DNA from: Alphaproteobacteria bacterium PA2
GTDB lineage: Bacteria > Pseudomonadota > Alphaproteobacteria > Caulobacterales > Caulobacteraceae
DNA length: 64,000 nt
Assembly: GCA_002256425.1 (NCBI GenBank)
Contig: NKIZ01000001.1
Coordinates: forward strand, 2,515,001 to 2,579,000
Direction of reading: 5' to 3'
Below the pieces are notes generated by a model that saw nothing but the letters and a program-made list of their open reading frames with translations, was not told the origin of the DNA and searched no databases. The position numbers and the translations under genes are program-made. This document shows positions 45,625-55,139 of this stretch, piece by piece (the first letter of the stretch is position 1; each line of letters opens with the position of its first letter).

Positions 45625-45753
45625 CCGGTCACCCCGGCGGAGGCCGGGGTCCAGTTCATTGGGTTGTGCATTGGTCGGATGCCCAAGGAGCAGCCTTTCC
45701 GGAAGGGCCGTGACCTACGACCTGGATACCGGCCTTCGCCGGTATGACCGGGG
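45625..45753. repeat. REP-like inverted-arm element, copy C
   Basis: A third copy, in the same orientation as copy B. Left arm CACCCCGGCGGAGGCCGGGG, right arm TACCGGCCTTCGCCGGTA. It fills the space between the convergent selD and glpK genes, beginning 9 nt after the selD stop, and may act as their shared terminator. Confidence 0.88.
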
Positions 45754-45766
45754 TTGCTTGGGGACC

Positions 45767-47266
45767 CTAGCCCTCCGTCCGGACCCTAGCCACGGCGTCC
45801 AGCCAGTGGGCGTAGGCGGCCTCTCTCTGGTGGCCGTCAGAACTGGGTTCATGCCGCTCCGTGGTCGGACGGCTGGCGGCGGCTTCTGCGACGTCGGCAT
45901 AGACCCCGGCGCCTACCCCGGCGAACAGGGCCGCGCCAAGGGCTGTCGTCTCCTGATAGGTGGCCCGTCCCACGGCCACACCGGTCAGGTCGGCCAGCCT
46001 CTGGCTGAACCAGGACGAACGGGACATGCCCCCATCGATCCGCAGCTCCACACCCTCGCCAAAGGCTTCGGAGGCGTCGGCCCGCATGGCCTCGATCAGG
46101 TCGCGGGTCTGAAGGGCGCAGGCGTCGAAGGCGGCATGGGCGATTTCGGCCAGGCCTGTGTCCCGGGTCATGCCAAACAGCGCCCCGCGGGCATCTGCAT
46201 CCCACCAGGGTGCGCCAAGGCCTGTGAAGGCGGGGACCATGACCACCCCGTGGTCGGCCTTTGCGGTCTGGGCCAGGGCCTCAACCCCGCCGCCGCCGCC
46301 GGGCACGCCAAGCCCCTCATTGACCCATTGCAGGGCCGCGCCGGCGATGAAGATCGAGCCTTCAAGGGCAAAGGTTGTCTTGCCGCCGACCCTGGCGGCG
46401 ACGGTGGTAAGCAGGCGGGCGTGGGATGTCGGCGCCGCCTCGCCGGTATTGACCAGCATGAAACAGCCCGTGCCATAGGTAGCCTTCATCTCGCCGGGCC
46501 GGATGCAGCCCTGCCCCATCAATGCGGCCTGCTGGTCGCCGGCCACCCCGCGGATGGGAATGGCGGCGCCGAACAGGGCCGGATCGGTCTGGCCATAGTC
46601 ATCCGCGCAATCCAGCACCCGGGGCAGGATCTGCGGCGGTACATCCAGCATTTCCAGCATGTCGGACGACCAGGCCTGCTTGCGGATGTCGAACAACAGG
46701 GTGCGGGAGGCGTTTGTGGCGTCGGTGGCGTGGACCGCCCCGCCGGTCAGCTTCCAGATGACCCAGGTGTCCATGGTGCCCATGAGCAGGTCGCCCGCCT
46801 GTGCCCGGCTCCGCGCGCCATCCACATTGCCCAGCAGCCAGGCGACCTTGGTTCCCGAGAAATAGGGGTCGAGCAGCAGGCCCGTCGTCTCGGTGACCAG
46901 GGCCTCAAGCCCGGCCTTGCGCAGGCGTTCGCATGTGGCCGCAGTGCGGCGGTCCTGCCAGACAATCGCCTTGTGGATCGGCTCGCCCGTAACCTTGTCC
47001 CAGATGACCACGGTCTCACGCTGGTTGGTGATGCCGATGGCGGTGATGTCGCCGGCCTTGCACCCGGCTTTGGCTATGGCTTCTGCGATGACCGCGACGC
47101 TGGTCTGAAAGATCTCGGTGGCGTCGTGCTCCACCCAGCCGTCCTGGGGATAGAACTGCTCGAGGGGCCGGCCGGCCTCGGCCAGGGGTTCGCCTCTGGC
47201 GTTGAAGATGATGGCCCGGGTCGAGGTGGTGCCCTGGTCGAGGGCGAGGATCAGAGGTTCAGCCAT
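45767..47266 (-). CDS. glpK: Glycerol kinase
   Basis: A 499-aa FGGY-family kinase that phosphorylates glycerol to glycerol-3-phosphate. The N-terminus LILALDQGTTSTRAIIF is diagnostic, with NQRETVVIWDKVTG, WQDRRTA, GVAGDQQAALMGQ and RIDGGMSRSSWF following. No glpF, glpD or regulator is adjacent. Divergent from a DUF2336 gene with a 70-nt gap. Confidence 0.96.
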   Translation of the reverse strand: MAEPLILALDQGTTSTRAIIFNARGEPLAEAGRPLEQFYPQDGWVEHDATEIFQTSVAVIAEAIAKAGCKAGDITAIGITNQRETVVIWDKVTGEPIHKAIVWQDRRTAATCERLRKAGLEALVTETTGLLLDPYFSGTKVAWLLGNVDGARSRAQAGDLLMGTMDTWVIWKLTGGAVHATDATNASRTLLFDIRKQAWSSDMLEMLDVPPQILPRVLDCADDYGQTDPALFGAAIPIRGVAGDQQAALMGQGCIRPGEMKATYGTGCFMLVNTGEAAPTSHARLLTTVAARVGGKTTFALEGSIFIAGAALQWVNEGLGVPGGGGGVEALAQTAKADHGVVMVPAFTGLGAPWWDADARGALFGMTRDTGLAEIAHAAFDACALQTRDLIEAMRADASEAFGEGVELRIDGGMSRSSWFSQRLADLTGVAVGRATYQETTALGAALFAGVGAGVYADVAEAAASRPTTERHEPSSDGHQREAAYAHWLDAVARVRTEG

Positions 47267-47336
47267 GTCGTCTCCCCGAGGGCGGCCCGGCCGCGATCAA
47301 TTTGCGGCAAGGTCCTGTTTCCACGATTTTGTAACC

Positions 47337-48467
47337 ATGTTTTCACGTCCCCGGAACAGGCTCCCCCCAGCACTTGGCACCAAAAAGGATTCGGTCTTGG
47401 GACTGGCGGCATATTCCGGCGACCTGGCGAGCTATTCCGCTGACTCCGCCTCCCCCGCCGCCCGGGACCGGCTGGTCATGGCGGTGGTCAGGCTGTGCCG
47501 GCTTGCACAGGGTGCGCCTGTGCCCACCGAAGCCGCCAGCCAGGTGTCAGGCCTGACCCATAATCTCCTGGCCTTCAGTGACCCTGAAACCCGGTTGCGC
47601 CTTGCCGAGGACCTGGCGGAGGCGCCCTGGCCCAGCCAACAGCTGGTCTGGGCCCTGGCGACCGGCCCCATCGACTCCGCTGCGACGGTCCTGAGGTCCA
47701 GCCCGGTCCTCGACCGCGCCGACCTCTGCGCCCTGGTGCGCGCCACCGGGCCAGACCATCATATCGAAATCGCCCGACGCAATGGCCTGCCCTCGCCGGT
47801 GACCGACCTGCTCATCAGCCTCAAGGACGGCGCCGTCCTGACGGCCCTGGCGGAAAACCCGCGCCTGGACCTTACCCGGTCCCACCTCAATGACCTGACA
47901 GCGGCGGCACGGACAGTGGCGGCCCTGCGCAGTCCCCTGGCGGATCATCGTCAACTTTCCGAGAGCCAGGCCTATGGGCTCTATGCCTGGTGTGATCCTG
48001 CGCTGCGGGCCCGGCTGGCGGAGCGATTCAGCCTCAAGACTGAAACCCTGGACACCGCCCTCGCTGTTTCCGACCCCGCCCTGGTGTCTGACGACGCGGC
48101 CATCGGCGCCCAGATCGCCAAGATGCACAGCGCCGGCCAGCTGACCTGCGGACACCTGGTTCGCAATGCGCTGGACAGCCAGCTTGCCGCCTTCATTCAG
48201 GGGCTGGCCCGCCTGGGCGATCTTCCGCTGCCTCGCCTGCGCGCAGCTGTGAACGGAGAGAGCGTCGAGCCGCTTGCCCTTGCCTGCCGGGCTGTGGGCA
48301 TGGACCGCACGGTCTTCCCCCAGGTGCTGGCCGCCGTGCGAAGGCTTAACGGCGCACGTCCCCTTGGACGGTCTGATGACGCCGAACGGATAGATCAGGC
48401 CTTTGGCGGGATATCCCCCATCTGGGCCGCCAGGGCCTTCAGACTGCTTGACCAAAACCAGGTTTGA
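47337..48467 (+). CDS. DUF2336-domain protein, copy 1
   Basis: A 376-aa, mostly helical protein of the DUF2336 family, common in Alphaproteobacteria and often near signalling genes; function unknown. Helical-repeat-like segments such as [22 protein letters not shown] and [20 protein letters not shown] support this. The frame is open into glpK, but [11 protein letters not shown] at 47337 is the first sensible start. It is 34 nt upstream of NAD kinase and may be co-transcribed. A paralogue lies at 50731-51879. Confidence 0.75.
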   Translation: MFSRPRNRLPPALGTKKDSVLGLAAYSGDLASYSADSASPAARDRLVMAVVRLCRLAQGAPVPTEAASQVSGLTHNLLAFSDPETRLRLAEDLAEAPWPSQQLVWALATGPIDSAATVLRSSPVLDRADLCALVRATGPDHHIEIARRNGLPSPVTDLLISLKDGAVLTALAENPRLDLTRSHLNDLTAAARTVAALRSPLADHRQLSESQAYGLYAWCDPALRARLAERFSLKTETLDTALAVSDPALVSDDAAIGAQIAKMHSAGQLTCGHLVRNALDSQLAAFIQGLARLGDLPLPRLRAAVNGESVEPLALACRAVGMDRTVFPQVLAAVRRLNGARPLGRSDDAERIDQAFGGISPIWAARAFRLLDQNQV

Positions 48468-48501
48468 CATTGGGCCAGGTTCCAAGGCTTTTGGCGCCGG
48501 C

Positions 48502-49284
48502 ATGAGTACGACCAATCCTCCCGTCCGCAGCCTGGCCTTTCTGGCCAGCGATCGGCCCGAAGCCCAGGAGGCGCTCGCCCGGCTGTCGGCGCGCTATGGC
48601 CAGTGCGCACAGGACGAGGCCGATGTGGTGGTGGCCCTGGGCGGCGACGGGTTCATGCTGGAAGTCCTGCACGGCCAGCGTGGCAGCCACCGTCCCATCT
48701 ATGGCATGAACCGGGGATCGGTCGGCTTCCTGATGAACGAATACGCCGAGGATGATCTGCTCGAGCGGATCAATGACGCCGAGCGGGCGACCATCCACCC
48801 GCTGAAAATGCTCGCCACAGATTCCGCAGGTGTCGTGCACAAGGCCATGGCGATCAATGAAGTGTCATTGCTGAGGCAGACCCGCCAGACCGCGAAGCTG
48901 CGGATCTCCATCGACGGCAAGGTCAGGCTGAGCGAGTTGTCCTGTGACGGCGCCCTGGTTTCAACCCCAGCCGGATCGACGGCCTATAACCTGTCAGCTC
49001 ATGGTCCGATCATTCCTCTGGACGCCAAGGTCCTGGCCCTGACGCCGATCAGCGCCTTCCGCCCCCGCCGCTGGCGCGGCGCGCTTCTGGCCCACACCGC
49101 GCGGGTTTCCTTTGAAATTCTCGAAGCCGAGAAACGTCCCGTTTCGGCGGTGGCCGACAATCTGGAAGTCCGCGACGTGGTGGAAGTCCATATTTCTGAA
49201 GACCGCCAGGTCAGTATGCGGATGCTATTTGACGCAGGCCGCAGCCTGGAAGAACGGGTGCTCGCCGAGCAGTTTTCCGTTTAG
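48502..49284 (+). CDS. nadK: NAD kinase
   Basis: A 260-aa enzyme that phosphorylates NAD to NADP. The GGDG motif is in [16 protein letters not shown], followed by [15 protein letters not shown], the conserved NEVSLLR stretch and the [17 protein letters not shown] motif. ATG 48502 gives the normal length. It follows the DUF2336 gene and precedes the Hpt gene. Confidence 0.94.
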   Translation: MSTTNPPVRSLAFLASDRPEAQEALARLSARYGQCAQDEADVVVALGGDGFMLEVLHGQRGSHRPIYGMNRGSVGFLMNEYAEDDLLERINDAERATIHPLKMLATDSAGVVHKAMAINEVSLLRQTRQTAKLRISIDGKVRLSELSCDGALVSTPAGSTAYNLSAHGPIIPLDAKVLALTPISAFRPRRWRGALLAHTARVSFEILEAEKRPVSAVADNLEVRDVVEVHISEDRQVSMRMLFDAGRSLEERVLAEQFSV

Positions 49285-49323
49285 TCTCGGCGAAATCCAG
49301 CCCCTGACTCGCCACACCCATTG

Positions 49324-49343
49324 TTAACCGGTGGGAATTAACC
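49324..49343. promoter_or_regulatory. Tandem TTAACC half-sites upstream of the Hpt gene (CtrA-like, non-canonical)
   Basis: TTAACC occurs twice (49324 and 49338) about 35-50 nt before the Hpt start. CtrA boxes in Caulobacterales use TTAA-N7-TTAA; here the spacing is 10, so it is only suggestive. Confidence 0.25.
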
Positions 49344-49375
49344 TTCAGGGTGATTGTGATCCGAGGTGACGTGTC

Positions 49376-49858
49376 TTGAGCCAAGATAACTCCGTTCAGG
49401 TGATCCCGGCCTCTAACGCCCTGCGTGAAAAGGTCGGCGGTCGGTTTGGCGCCATTGACCCGGCGGCCATCGCCAAGGCTGAGGCAGCCCTCCAGAGCCT
49501 GTCGGGCAATTTCGCCCAGTGGCTGAACGATGAAGTGGTCAAGCTCGACGGCGCGCGCCTGCGCGTGAAGAACGAGGGCCAGAACGTCGAGACGATGGAA
49601 TTCCTCTATCTGCGCTGCCACGACCTCAAGGGCCTGGGCTCCACCTATGGCTTTCCCCTGGTCACCCGCTTCAGCGCTTCCCTGTGCAAGCTGATCGACG
49701 ACAAGGAAAAGCGCGTCAACGCGCCGATGAACCTGATCGACGCCCACATTGACGCCATCAAGGCCGCCGTGCGCAACGAGATCAAGACCGATGAACATCC
49801 CATCGGACGCGCCCTGATCGCCGAGCTGGAAAAGACCGTCGCCGAGCTCAGCGCCTAG
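49376..49858 (+). CDS. Histidine phosphotransfer (Hpt) domain protein
   Basis: A 160-aa phosphorelay protein. The phosphorylated His is residue 82 in CHDLKGLGSTYGFP, matching the Hpt HxxKG signature in a helical domain. No kinase or output domain is fused, so it passes phosphate between a hybrid kinase and a response regulator. It starts at TTG after GAGGTGA. A hybrid kinase lies 2.2 kb away. Caulobacter has stand-alone Hpt proteins (for example ShpA), but I cannot say which this is. Confidence 0.85.
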   Translation: MSQDNSVQVIPASNALREKVGGRFGAIDPAAIAKAEAALQSLSGNFAQWLNDEVVKLDGARLRVKNEGQNVETMEFLYLRCHDLKGLGSTYGFPLVTRFSASLCKLIDDKEKRVNAPMNLIDAHIDAIKAAVRNEIKTDEHPIGRALIAELEKTVAELSA

Positions 49859-49881
49859 AGCGCCGACAGGACGAGCCCTGG

Positions 49882-50679
49882 CTACATGACGTTGGCCAGG
49901 GGTTCTTCGACAATCCCGTAACCGGCGTCCGGTGGCAGGGCCAGGACCTTGCCGTTCGGCGTATCCTTCATTTCCGGCCTGACCGTGACGAGCTTGCGGG
50001 CCTGCGCCCGGGCTATGCAATCGTCAGCGCTGCTGGCTTCGGCGAGAAGCTGCACATTCATGCGGGTCGGGAAGATCACCTTGCGCTTTCCGGCCTGCGC
50101 CAGGCGCAGGACTTCTGAGGGCTCAATCCACTCGGCGTCCACGGTCTCGCGGCCATCACAGGCGGCCAGCTGGTCAGCCGGGGCGTGCGCCACATAGAAC
50201 CAGGTGTCGAACCGCTTGGGGGTCATGGGCGGCGTGATCCAGCGGGCGAAGACCGTCAGGGTGTTCAGGTCCAGCTTGGCGTCCAGGTCCCGCACCACGT
50301 CCAGGAAGGCGGTCTTCCCGGCGTCCACCGCCTGGCGGACCTCCATGGGGGCCACCTGATCGCCCATGGGCGAACCGTCCGTTCGCCGGGCCAGCAGAAT
50401 TCCAGCTTCCTCGAAAACTTCGCGGATCGCAGCTATGCGAAGGCCGCGCTGGACGGCGTCGTGGTCCTCGCCTCCGAGAATATGATCGGCCCAGGCTGGA
50501 TCATCATCCCCCGCATGGGTCTTGCCGCCCGGAAAGACCAGGGCGCCTGAGGCGAAGTCGATCTGGTGATGACGCTTGACCATCAGCACCTCGAAGGTCG
50601 GGTCATCGCGCAGGATGAGGATGGTGGCGGCGGGCTTGATTTCGCTGTCAGGCGCTATGCGTGGGGCGTTGTCGGTCAT
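49882..50679 (-). CDS. NUDIX hydrolase
   Basis: A 265-aa pyrophosphohydrolase of the NUDIX superfamily. The box is FPGGKTHAGD...IAAIREVFEEAGILLA, with an insertion between GG and REVFEEAG as in CoA/peroxisomal-type NUDIX enzymes. The N-terminal IKPAATILILRDDPTFEVLM strand is typical. Substrate is probably a nucleotide or CoA derivative. ATG 50679 was chosen over an upstream start. Convergent with the Hpt gene. Confidence 0.9.
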   Translation of the reverse strand: MTDNAPRIAPDSEIKPAATILILRDDPTFEVLMVKRHHQIDFASGALVFPGGKTHAGDDDPAWADHILGGEDHDAVQRGLRIAAIREVFEEAGILLARRTDGSPMGDQVAPMEVRQAVDAGKTAFLDVVRDLDAKLDLNTLTVFARWITPPMTPKRFDTWFYVAHAPADQLAACDGRETVDAEWIEPSEVLRLAQAGKRKVIFPTRMNVQLLAEASSADDCIARAQARKLVTVRPEMKDTPNGKVLALPPDAGYGIVEEPLANVM

Positions 50680-50730
50680 GGGCACAGCTTGGGCGCCGCT
50701 GCGGCGCAAGGCAAGAGGCCTTTGGCGGGA

Positions 50731-51879
50731 TCAGACTGCGAGGGCCGGACGCTTCTCGGACCGGGTTTCGGTCGACAGACGGTCCATCTTGTCCAGCAGG
50801 TATTCCACGTCTTCCTTGGCCACATGGACAGGCTGGGTCAGGAAGCGCTGGAGCATGGTTTCCTGGAAGCGCTCGCGATCCTTGGCGCCGCCGTCGAATT
50901 CCATGGTATGGAAGGTGTCCACCGCCGCCCGGAAGGCGGGGAAAAGGCGGGCCGGCAGACCGGTTCTCTCGTAGATGGCCCGAAGACCAAGAGGGCCGGC
51001 GTCATGGACCATCATCCAGGTCCGGTGATGCGGAATGGCGGAGAGCTGGGACAGGCCCCACTCAAAGAACGACATATGGCCGTGGGCCAGGGATCGCAGC
51101 AGCAGGGAGGCCGTCAATCGGTCATGCTTGTGCAGGTGGGCGACAAAATTGCGGATGTCGCCGGTCTTGCCGGCCTGGTCCACCAGATCGATGGTCGCCC
51201 GCTCCTTGGCGCCCAGGGCGATATCCAGGGCCAGCTCTGCGGAAATCTCATGATGGTTCAGCAGGTGATCGCGGACCGTATCACCCACCATGTTGATGAG
51301 CTTTTCCGTCACCGACATGGGCAGGGCGTGGCGATAGGCCACCGCCGCCAGGACCCGCTCGGACTGCTCGAAGCGGACCAGGACCTCCTCCAGGGTCGCT
51401 TCTGCGAAGTCGGCGTTATCATTGGCGCAGACCGCCTCGACGGCGCGCTCGACACCATGCTCCACTATGGCCGTGCTCACGGATTTGGAAACCCGCGGGC
51501 GCTTGGCGATGACAACCTGACGGACAGGATCACCAAGACGAACAATCTCCACCAGATCCTCGTCGGTAAAGACCGGCGACATGGACAGGATGGGCAGGGC
51601 GATGCTTTCGACGTCCCTGGACAGGCGCAGGGCCACGTCCCGGGGGATCATGGGCGAGGCCTTCAGGGTGACCGCCAGGGCCCGGCGCACCAGCTCAGTG
51701 GCGTCCTGGGCCATGACCCGCAGGATGTCCTCAGCGCGCTCGCGCTCTTCCCCGGTCAGGGTGTTACGGTCGACATAGCGGCAGATCTTGTGGGCGGCGA
51801 TGGCGCGCTCGTCCGGCGTCGCGCCCTTCACCAGCATGCGGACGTCTTCATCCGTCAGCGCGGCTCGTGTGGTCGACAT
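50731..51879 (-). CDS. DUF2336-domain protein, copy 2
   Basis: A 382-aa helical protein of the DUF2336 family, paralogous in style to the gene at 47337. Recognisable stretches: LRVMAQDATELVRRALAVTL, IALPILSMSPVFTDEDLVEI and RPRVSKSVSTAIVEHG. Function unknown. GAGG lies 6 nt before ATG 51879. It is 51 nt upstream of the NUDIX gene (possible operon) and divergent from the hybrid kinase, which fits a signalling link. Confidence 0.85.
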   Translation of the reverse strand: MSTTRAALTDEDVRMLVKGATPDERAIAAHKICRYVDRNTLTGEERERAEDILRVMAQDATELVRRALAVTLKASPMIPRDVALRLSRDVESIALPILSMSPVFTDEDLVEIVRLGDPVRQVVIAKRPRVSKSVSTAIVEHGVERAVEAVCANDNADFAEATLEEVLVRFEQSERVLAAVAYRHALPMSVTEKLINMVGDTVRDHLLNHHEISAELALDIALGAKERATIDLVDQAGKTGDIRNFVAHLHKHDRLTASLLLRSLAHGHMSFFEWGLSQLSAIPHHRTWMMVHDAGPLGLRAIYERTGLPARLFPAFRAAVDTFHTMEFDGGAKDRERFQETMLQRFLTQPVHVAKEDVEYLLDKMDRLSTETRSEKRPALAV

Positions 51880-52080
51880 GCCAGCCTCAATACGTCCCGA
51901 AGGGAGGGTCCCCGAAGGGTGATAATCAGTCGTTAGGCTTAATGAACGGTTTCGAAGGCGCCGGGAAGCCGGTTCCATCGACCAAATTGTGGATTGTCAA
52001 AGAGCCGCCGTAACCTGTTGCAAACTTTGAGGTCTTACCTTTCACGAATATCTCGCTGCATCCAGGAATTGTGCGACTAC

Positions 52081-53877
52081 ATGCAAGAACAACTCGCCGG
52101 GCGTCCCGTTAAGGATCAGGCCCTGACCAGACAGGCCCTCGAGGCCCAGGCGGCCCTCCTGCCCTATGCCCTGGCGACCTTCGCCATCTGCCTGCCGATT
52201 TTCGTCTGGGGCGGTAGCCTGGCGCCCAATTCCGTGTGGATGAGCATCAGCTTCGCCCTTTTCGCTGCGGCCTGGGGCATTTTCTACGCCGCTGTTTCCT
52301 GGATCAAGGCTCCGGCCTCGCAGGGCCGGATCGAGGTCAGGTCGCGCCTGCAGGTGGCTTGCGGCCTTGTCTGGTCCCTGGCCGTTGCGGAGATCGCCTT
52401 CTTCGCCGACCACGCCGGCCCCTTGCGCGAGACCCTGCTGCTGATGTCAGTCGCCGCCGCAATCCTCGTGGTGTTCTTCGCCGCACCCTGGCTGCCCAGC
52501 CTGCTGATTGTCGGTCCTGCCGCCGCAGCCGCACCGGTGCTGCTGCTCAGCCTGAACCCCGAGACCGCCGATTTGGGGCGCATATGTCTTGGGGCGGTAG
52601 CCCTGTCCCTGGCCCTGGCCCTGATCTTCAACCGTGTCCTGCGACGACAGTTCGAAATGGCCGCAGACCGCGAGGCCCTGATCGCTGACCGTGCTGGCGC
52701 TGTGGATGAAGCCAGGCGCCTGGCCCAGTCCAAGTCCGACCTCGTCGCAACCCTCAGCCACGAAATCCGCAATGGCCTGACCGGCGTGACCCAATTGCTG
52801 GCCGCCGCAGCCGAGCGCGGTCATCGCAGCGGTCCGACCCGCGAGCAGGTCGCAGACGCCCTGCGGGCCGCCAATGAGCTCATCAATGTCCTGAATACGA
52901 CCCTGGATTCGGAAACCGCCGTCGCCGGCGAGCTGATGGTCAGCAAGACGGCTTTGGACTTGCCGGGACAGGTGCGGAGCCTGGCCGCCACCCAGCGCGG
53001 GATTGCTTCCGCCAAGGGCCTGGAGCTGCAGGTCTTCATTGACCCGGAACTGGAGACCCAGGGCGGAGCCGCCCTCGGGGATGCGGGCCGGGTCCGGGAC
53101 ATTCTGGCCAACCTGCTTTCCAACGCCCTGAAGTATACCGTCCGGGGCCGGGTCGAAGCGCGCCTCGCCCTCCTGGGCCGCGACCGCATGGTGGTCGAAA
53201 TCGTCGACACTGGTCCGGGCCTCGACGCCCGGGAACTCGCCCAGGCCTTTGAGCCCTTTCATCGCGTGGAACGCACCAGCGCCGGGACTTCGGGCGCCGG
53301 ACTTGGCCTGTCCCTGTCAAGGGAGCTGGCCCAGTTGATGGGCGGCAGCCTGACCGCCTCTGGTGCGGTCGGCGTTGGCTGCTGTTTCCGGCTGGAACTG
53401 CCCTTTGATCCCCTGGCTGTCGCCCCGGCCGGCGCCGAACCCGGAGATGCCGAAGTCCCGCAGCCATCAGAGCGTGATACCCTGCGGGTGCTCTTCGCCG
53501 AAGACGACGCCCTGGCCGCGGCCATGCTTCGCGCCACCCTCGAACAACTGGGCCACCAGGTGGTCCAGACCACCACCGGCCGGCGCGCCATTGACCTGGC
53601 CAGGATCTGCGACCTCGACCTGATCATGATTGATGGGGACATGCCCGGCATGGATGGTCCGGAAACCATCGCCGAGATCCGCAGGATCGATGGGCCAGCC
53701 GCAAGGGCGCCCATTGTGGCGGTGATCGAGGGTGACGCCGATCAGGCCCAGGCCTGCCGGGACGCCGGGGCCGACGCCATTTTGCGCAAGCCGGTGTCAG
53801 CGGTGGCCCTCAGCCGCGCCGTCGCCGACGCCCTGGCCGTGAAACCCGCGACGCCAAACCTCCGACTGGTCAGCTGA
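52081..53877 (+). CDS. Membrane-bound hybrid histidine kinase
   Basis: A 598-aa sensor kinase. About six membrane segments (residues 25-190) are followed by a dimerisation/phosphoacceptor domain with His in TLSHEIRNGLTGV, and an ATPase domain (NLLSNALKYT, DTGPGLD, GTSGAGLGLSLSREL). A C-terminal receiver domain has acidic residues in LFAEDDALA, a phospho-Asp in LIMIDGDMPGMDGP and a Lys in AILRKPVS. No periplasmic sensor domain is visible. An upstream TTG at 51994 would add 29 residues. A phosphorelay through the nearby Hpt protein is possible. Confidence 0.92.
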   Translation: MQEQLAGRPVKDQALTRQALEAQAALLPYALATFAICLPIFVWGGSLAPNSVWMSISFALFAAAWGIFYAAVSWIKAPASQGRIEVRSRLQVACGLVWSLAVAEIAFFADHAGPLRETLLLMSVAAAILVVFFAAPWLPSLLIVGPAAAAAPVLLLSLNPETADLGRICLGAVALSLALALIFNRVLRRQFEMAADREALIADRAGAVDEARRLAQSKSDLVATLSHEIRNGLTGVTQLLAAAAERGHRSGPTREQVADALRAANELINVLNTTLDSETAVAGELMVSKTALDLPGQVRSLAATQRGIASAKGLELQVFIDPELETQGGAALGDAGRVRDILANLLSNALKYTVRGRVEARLALLGRDRMVVEIVDTGPGLDARELAQAFEPFHRVERTSAGTSGAGLGLSLSRELAQLMGGSLTASGAVGVGCCFRLELPFDPLAVAPAGAEPGDAEVPQPSERDTLRVLFAEDDALAAAMLRATLEQLGHQVVQTTTGRRAIDLARICDLDLIMIDGDMPGMDGPETIAEIRRIDGPAARAPIVAVIEGDADQAQACRDAGADAILRKPVSAVALSRAVADALAVKPATPNLRLVS

Positions 53878-53942
53878 TCGCGCCTTGAGACATCGGAGCG
53901 AAGCCGTCACTATGCCCGCGCAAACTGTAGCGGGGGGATTTC

Positions 53943-55139
53943 GTGCTGCTCAAGGGTCTGAAGGTCGTCGAGTTCGCGACCTATATCGCTGCGCCTGGCG
54001 CCGCCGGAATACTGGGCGACTGGGGGGCTGAGGTCACCAAGGTCGAGCGGGCCCAGGGCGATCCCATGCGTAACGCCTTCGCCGACGCCAAGAACGCCTT
54101 TGCTGGCAACCCCACCTTCGCCGTCGACAACCGCGGCAAGCGGGCCGTCGCCCTGGACACCTCCAAGCCTGCCGGCCGCGAGGCCCTGGCCAGGCTGGCG
54201 GCCGCCGCCGACGTCTTCATTACCAATGTCCGTCCCGCCGCCCTCAAGCGATCCGGTCTGGACGAGGCGACCCTGCGCGCCGCCAATCCGCGCCTGGTCT
54301 ACGCCGCCGTCACCGGCTACGGCCTGGAAGGTCCGGACGCCGACAAGCCCGGCTTTGACGTCACGGCCTTCTGGTCGCGGGCAGGCGTCGCGCGCATGCA
54401 CACCCCAAAGGGCTCCGAGCCCTTCATCCTGCGCACCGGGGTTGGCGATCACACCACATCCCTGGCCACGGTCTCGGCCATTCTGGCAGCCCTCTATGAG
54501 CGCGAGCAGACCGGGGTCGGGCGCTACGTCCAGACCTCCCTGCTGGCCACCGGCATCTATACGGTGAGCTCTGACCTGGCGGTCCAGCTGTCCCTGGGCC
54601 GGCTGGCCTCGAACCGGTCGCGCAAGGATCCCTTCGATCCCCTGGCGAATTTCTACCAGAGCCGGGACGAGAAATGGTTCGTGCTCAATCCCCGCAGCGG
54701 CAATGCCGACTGGCAGGTCCTGGCCCCTGTCGCCGGGCGGCCCGAGCTGGTCAATGACGAACGCTTCGCCACCAGCAAGGCCCGCAAGGCCAACGCCATG
54801 GCCCTGGTGGCCGAACTGGAGTCCGCCTTCGGCGCCCTGGACTTTGACGAAATTGCCAAACGTCTCAATGACGCCGACCAGGTCTGGGCGCCCGTCCAGA
54901 CCCCCGCCGAAGTTGCTTCTGATCCCCAGGCTGCAGCCGCAGGCGCCTGGGTTGAGGTTGAGGATGGCCAGGGCGGAACCTATCGCTCCCCCGCCGCACC
55001 GGCCGTTTTCCCGGGCGCCGACATGGGCCCGCGCCCGGCCTATCCAGGCATTGGCCAGGACACCCGGACTGTACTGGGCGAACTGGGCTATAGCGCCGCC
55101 GATATCGACGCCATGATCGCAGATGGGGCGGCGACCTAG
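53943..55139 (+). CDS. CaiB/BaiF-family (class III) CoA transferase
   Basis: A 398-aa enzyme that moves CoA between carboxylic acids. GLKVVEFATYIAAPGAAGIL and DWGAEVTKVERAQGDP are the family N-terminal signatures; the catalytic Asp is expected in the GPDADKPGFDVTAFWSRAG region. It starts at GTG after a GGGGGGA ribosome site. Stands between the hybrid kinase and the convergent serralysin gene, overlapping the latter by 4 nt. Substrate unknown. Confidence 0.9.
   Translation: MLLKGLKVVEFATYIAAPGAAGILGDWGAEVTKVERAQGDPMRNAFADAKNAFAGNPTFAVDNRGKRAVALDTSKPAGREALARLAAAADVFITNVRPAALKRSGLDEATLRAANPRLVYAAVTGYGLEGPDADKPGFDVTAFWSRAGVARMHTPKGSEPFILRTGVGDHTTSLATVSAILAALYEREQTGVGRYVQTSLLATGIYTVSSDLAVQLSLGRLASNRSRKDPFDPLANFYQSRDEKWFVLNPRSGNADWQVLAPVAGRPELVNDERFATSKARKANAMALVAELESAFGALDFDEIAKRLNDADQVWAPVQTPAEVASDPQAAAAGAWVEVEDGQGGTYRSPAAPAVFPGADMGPRPAYPGIGQDTRTVLGELGYSAADIDAMIADGAAT

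Noticed and set aside
49882..50679. Mutator MutT-type NUDIX
   Set aside because: The NUDIX box carries an insertion and the protein is about twice the MutT length, closer to CoA-type NUDIX enzymes.
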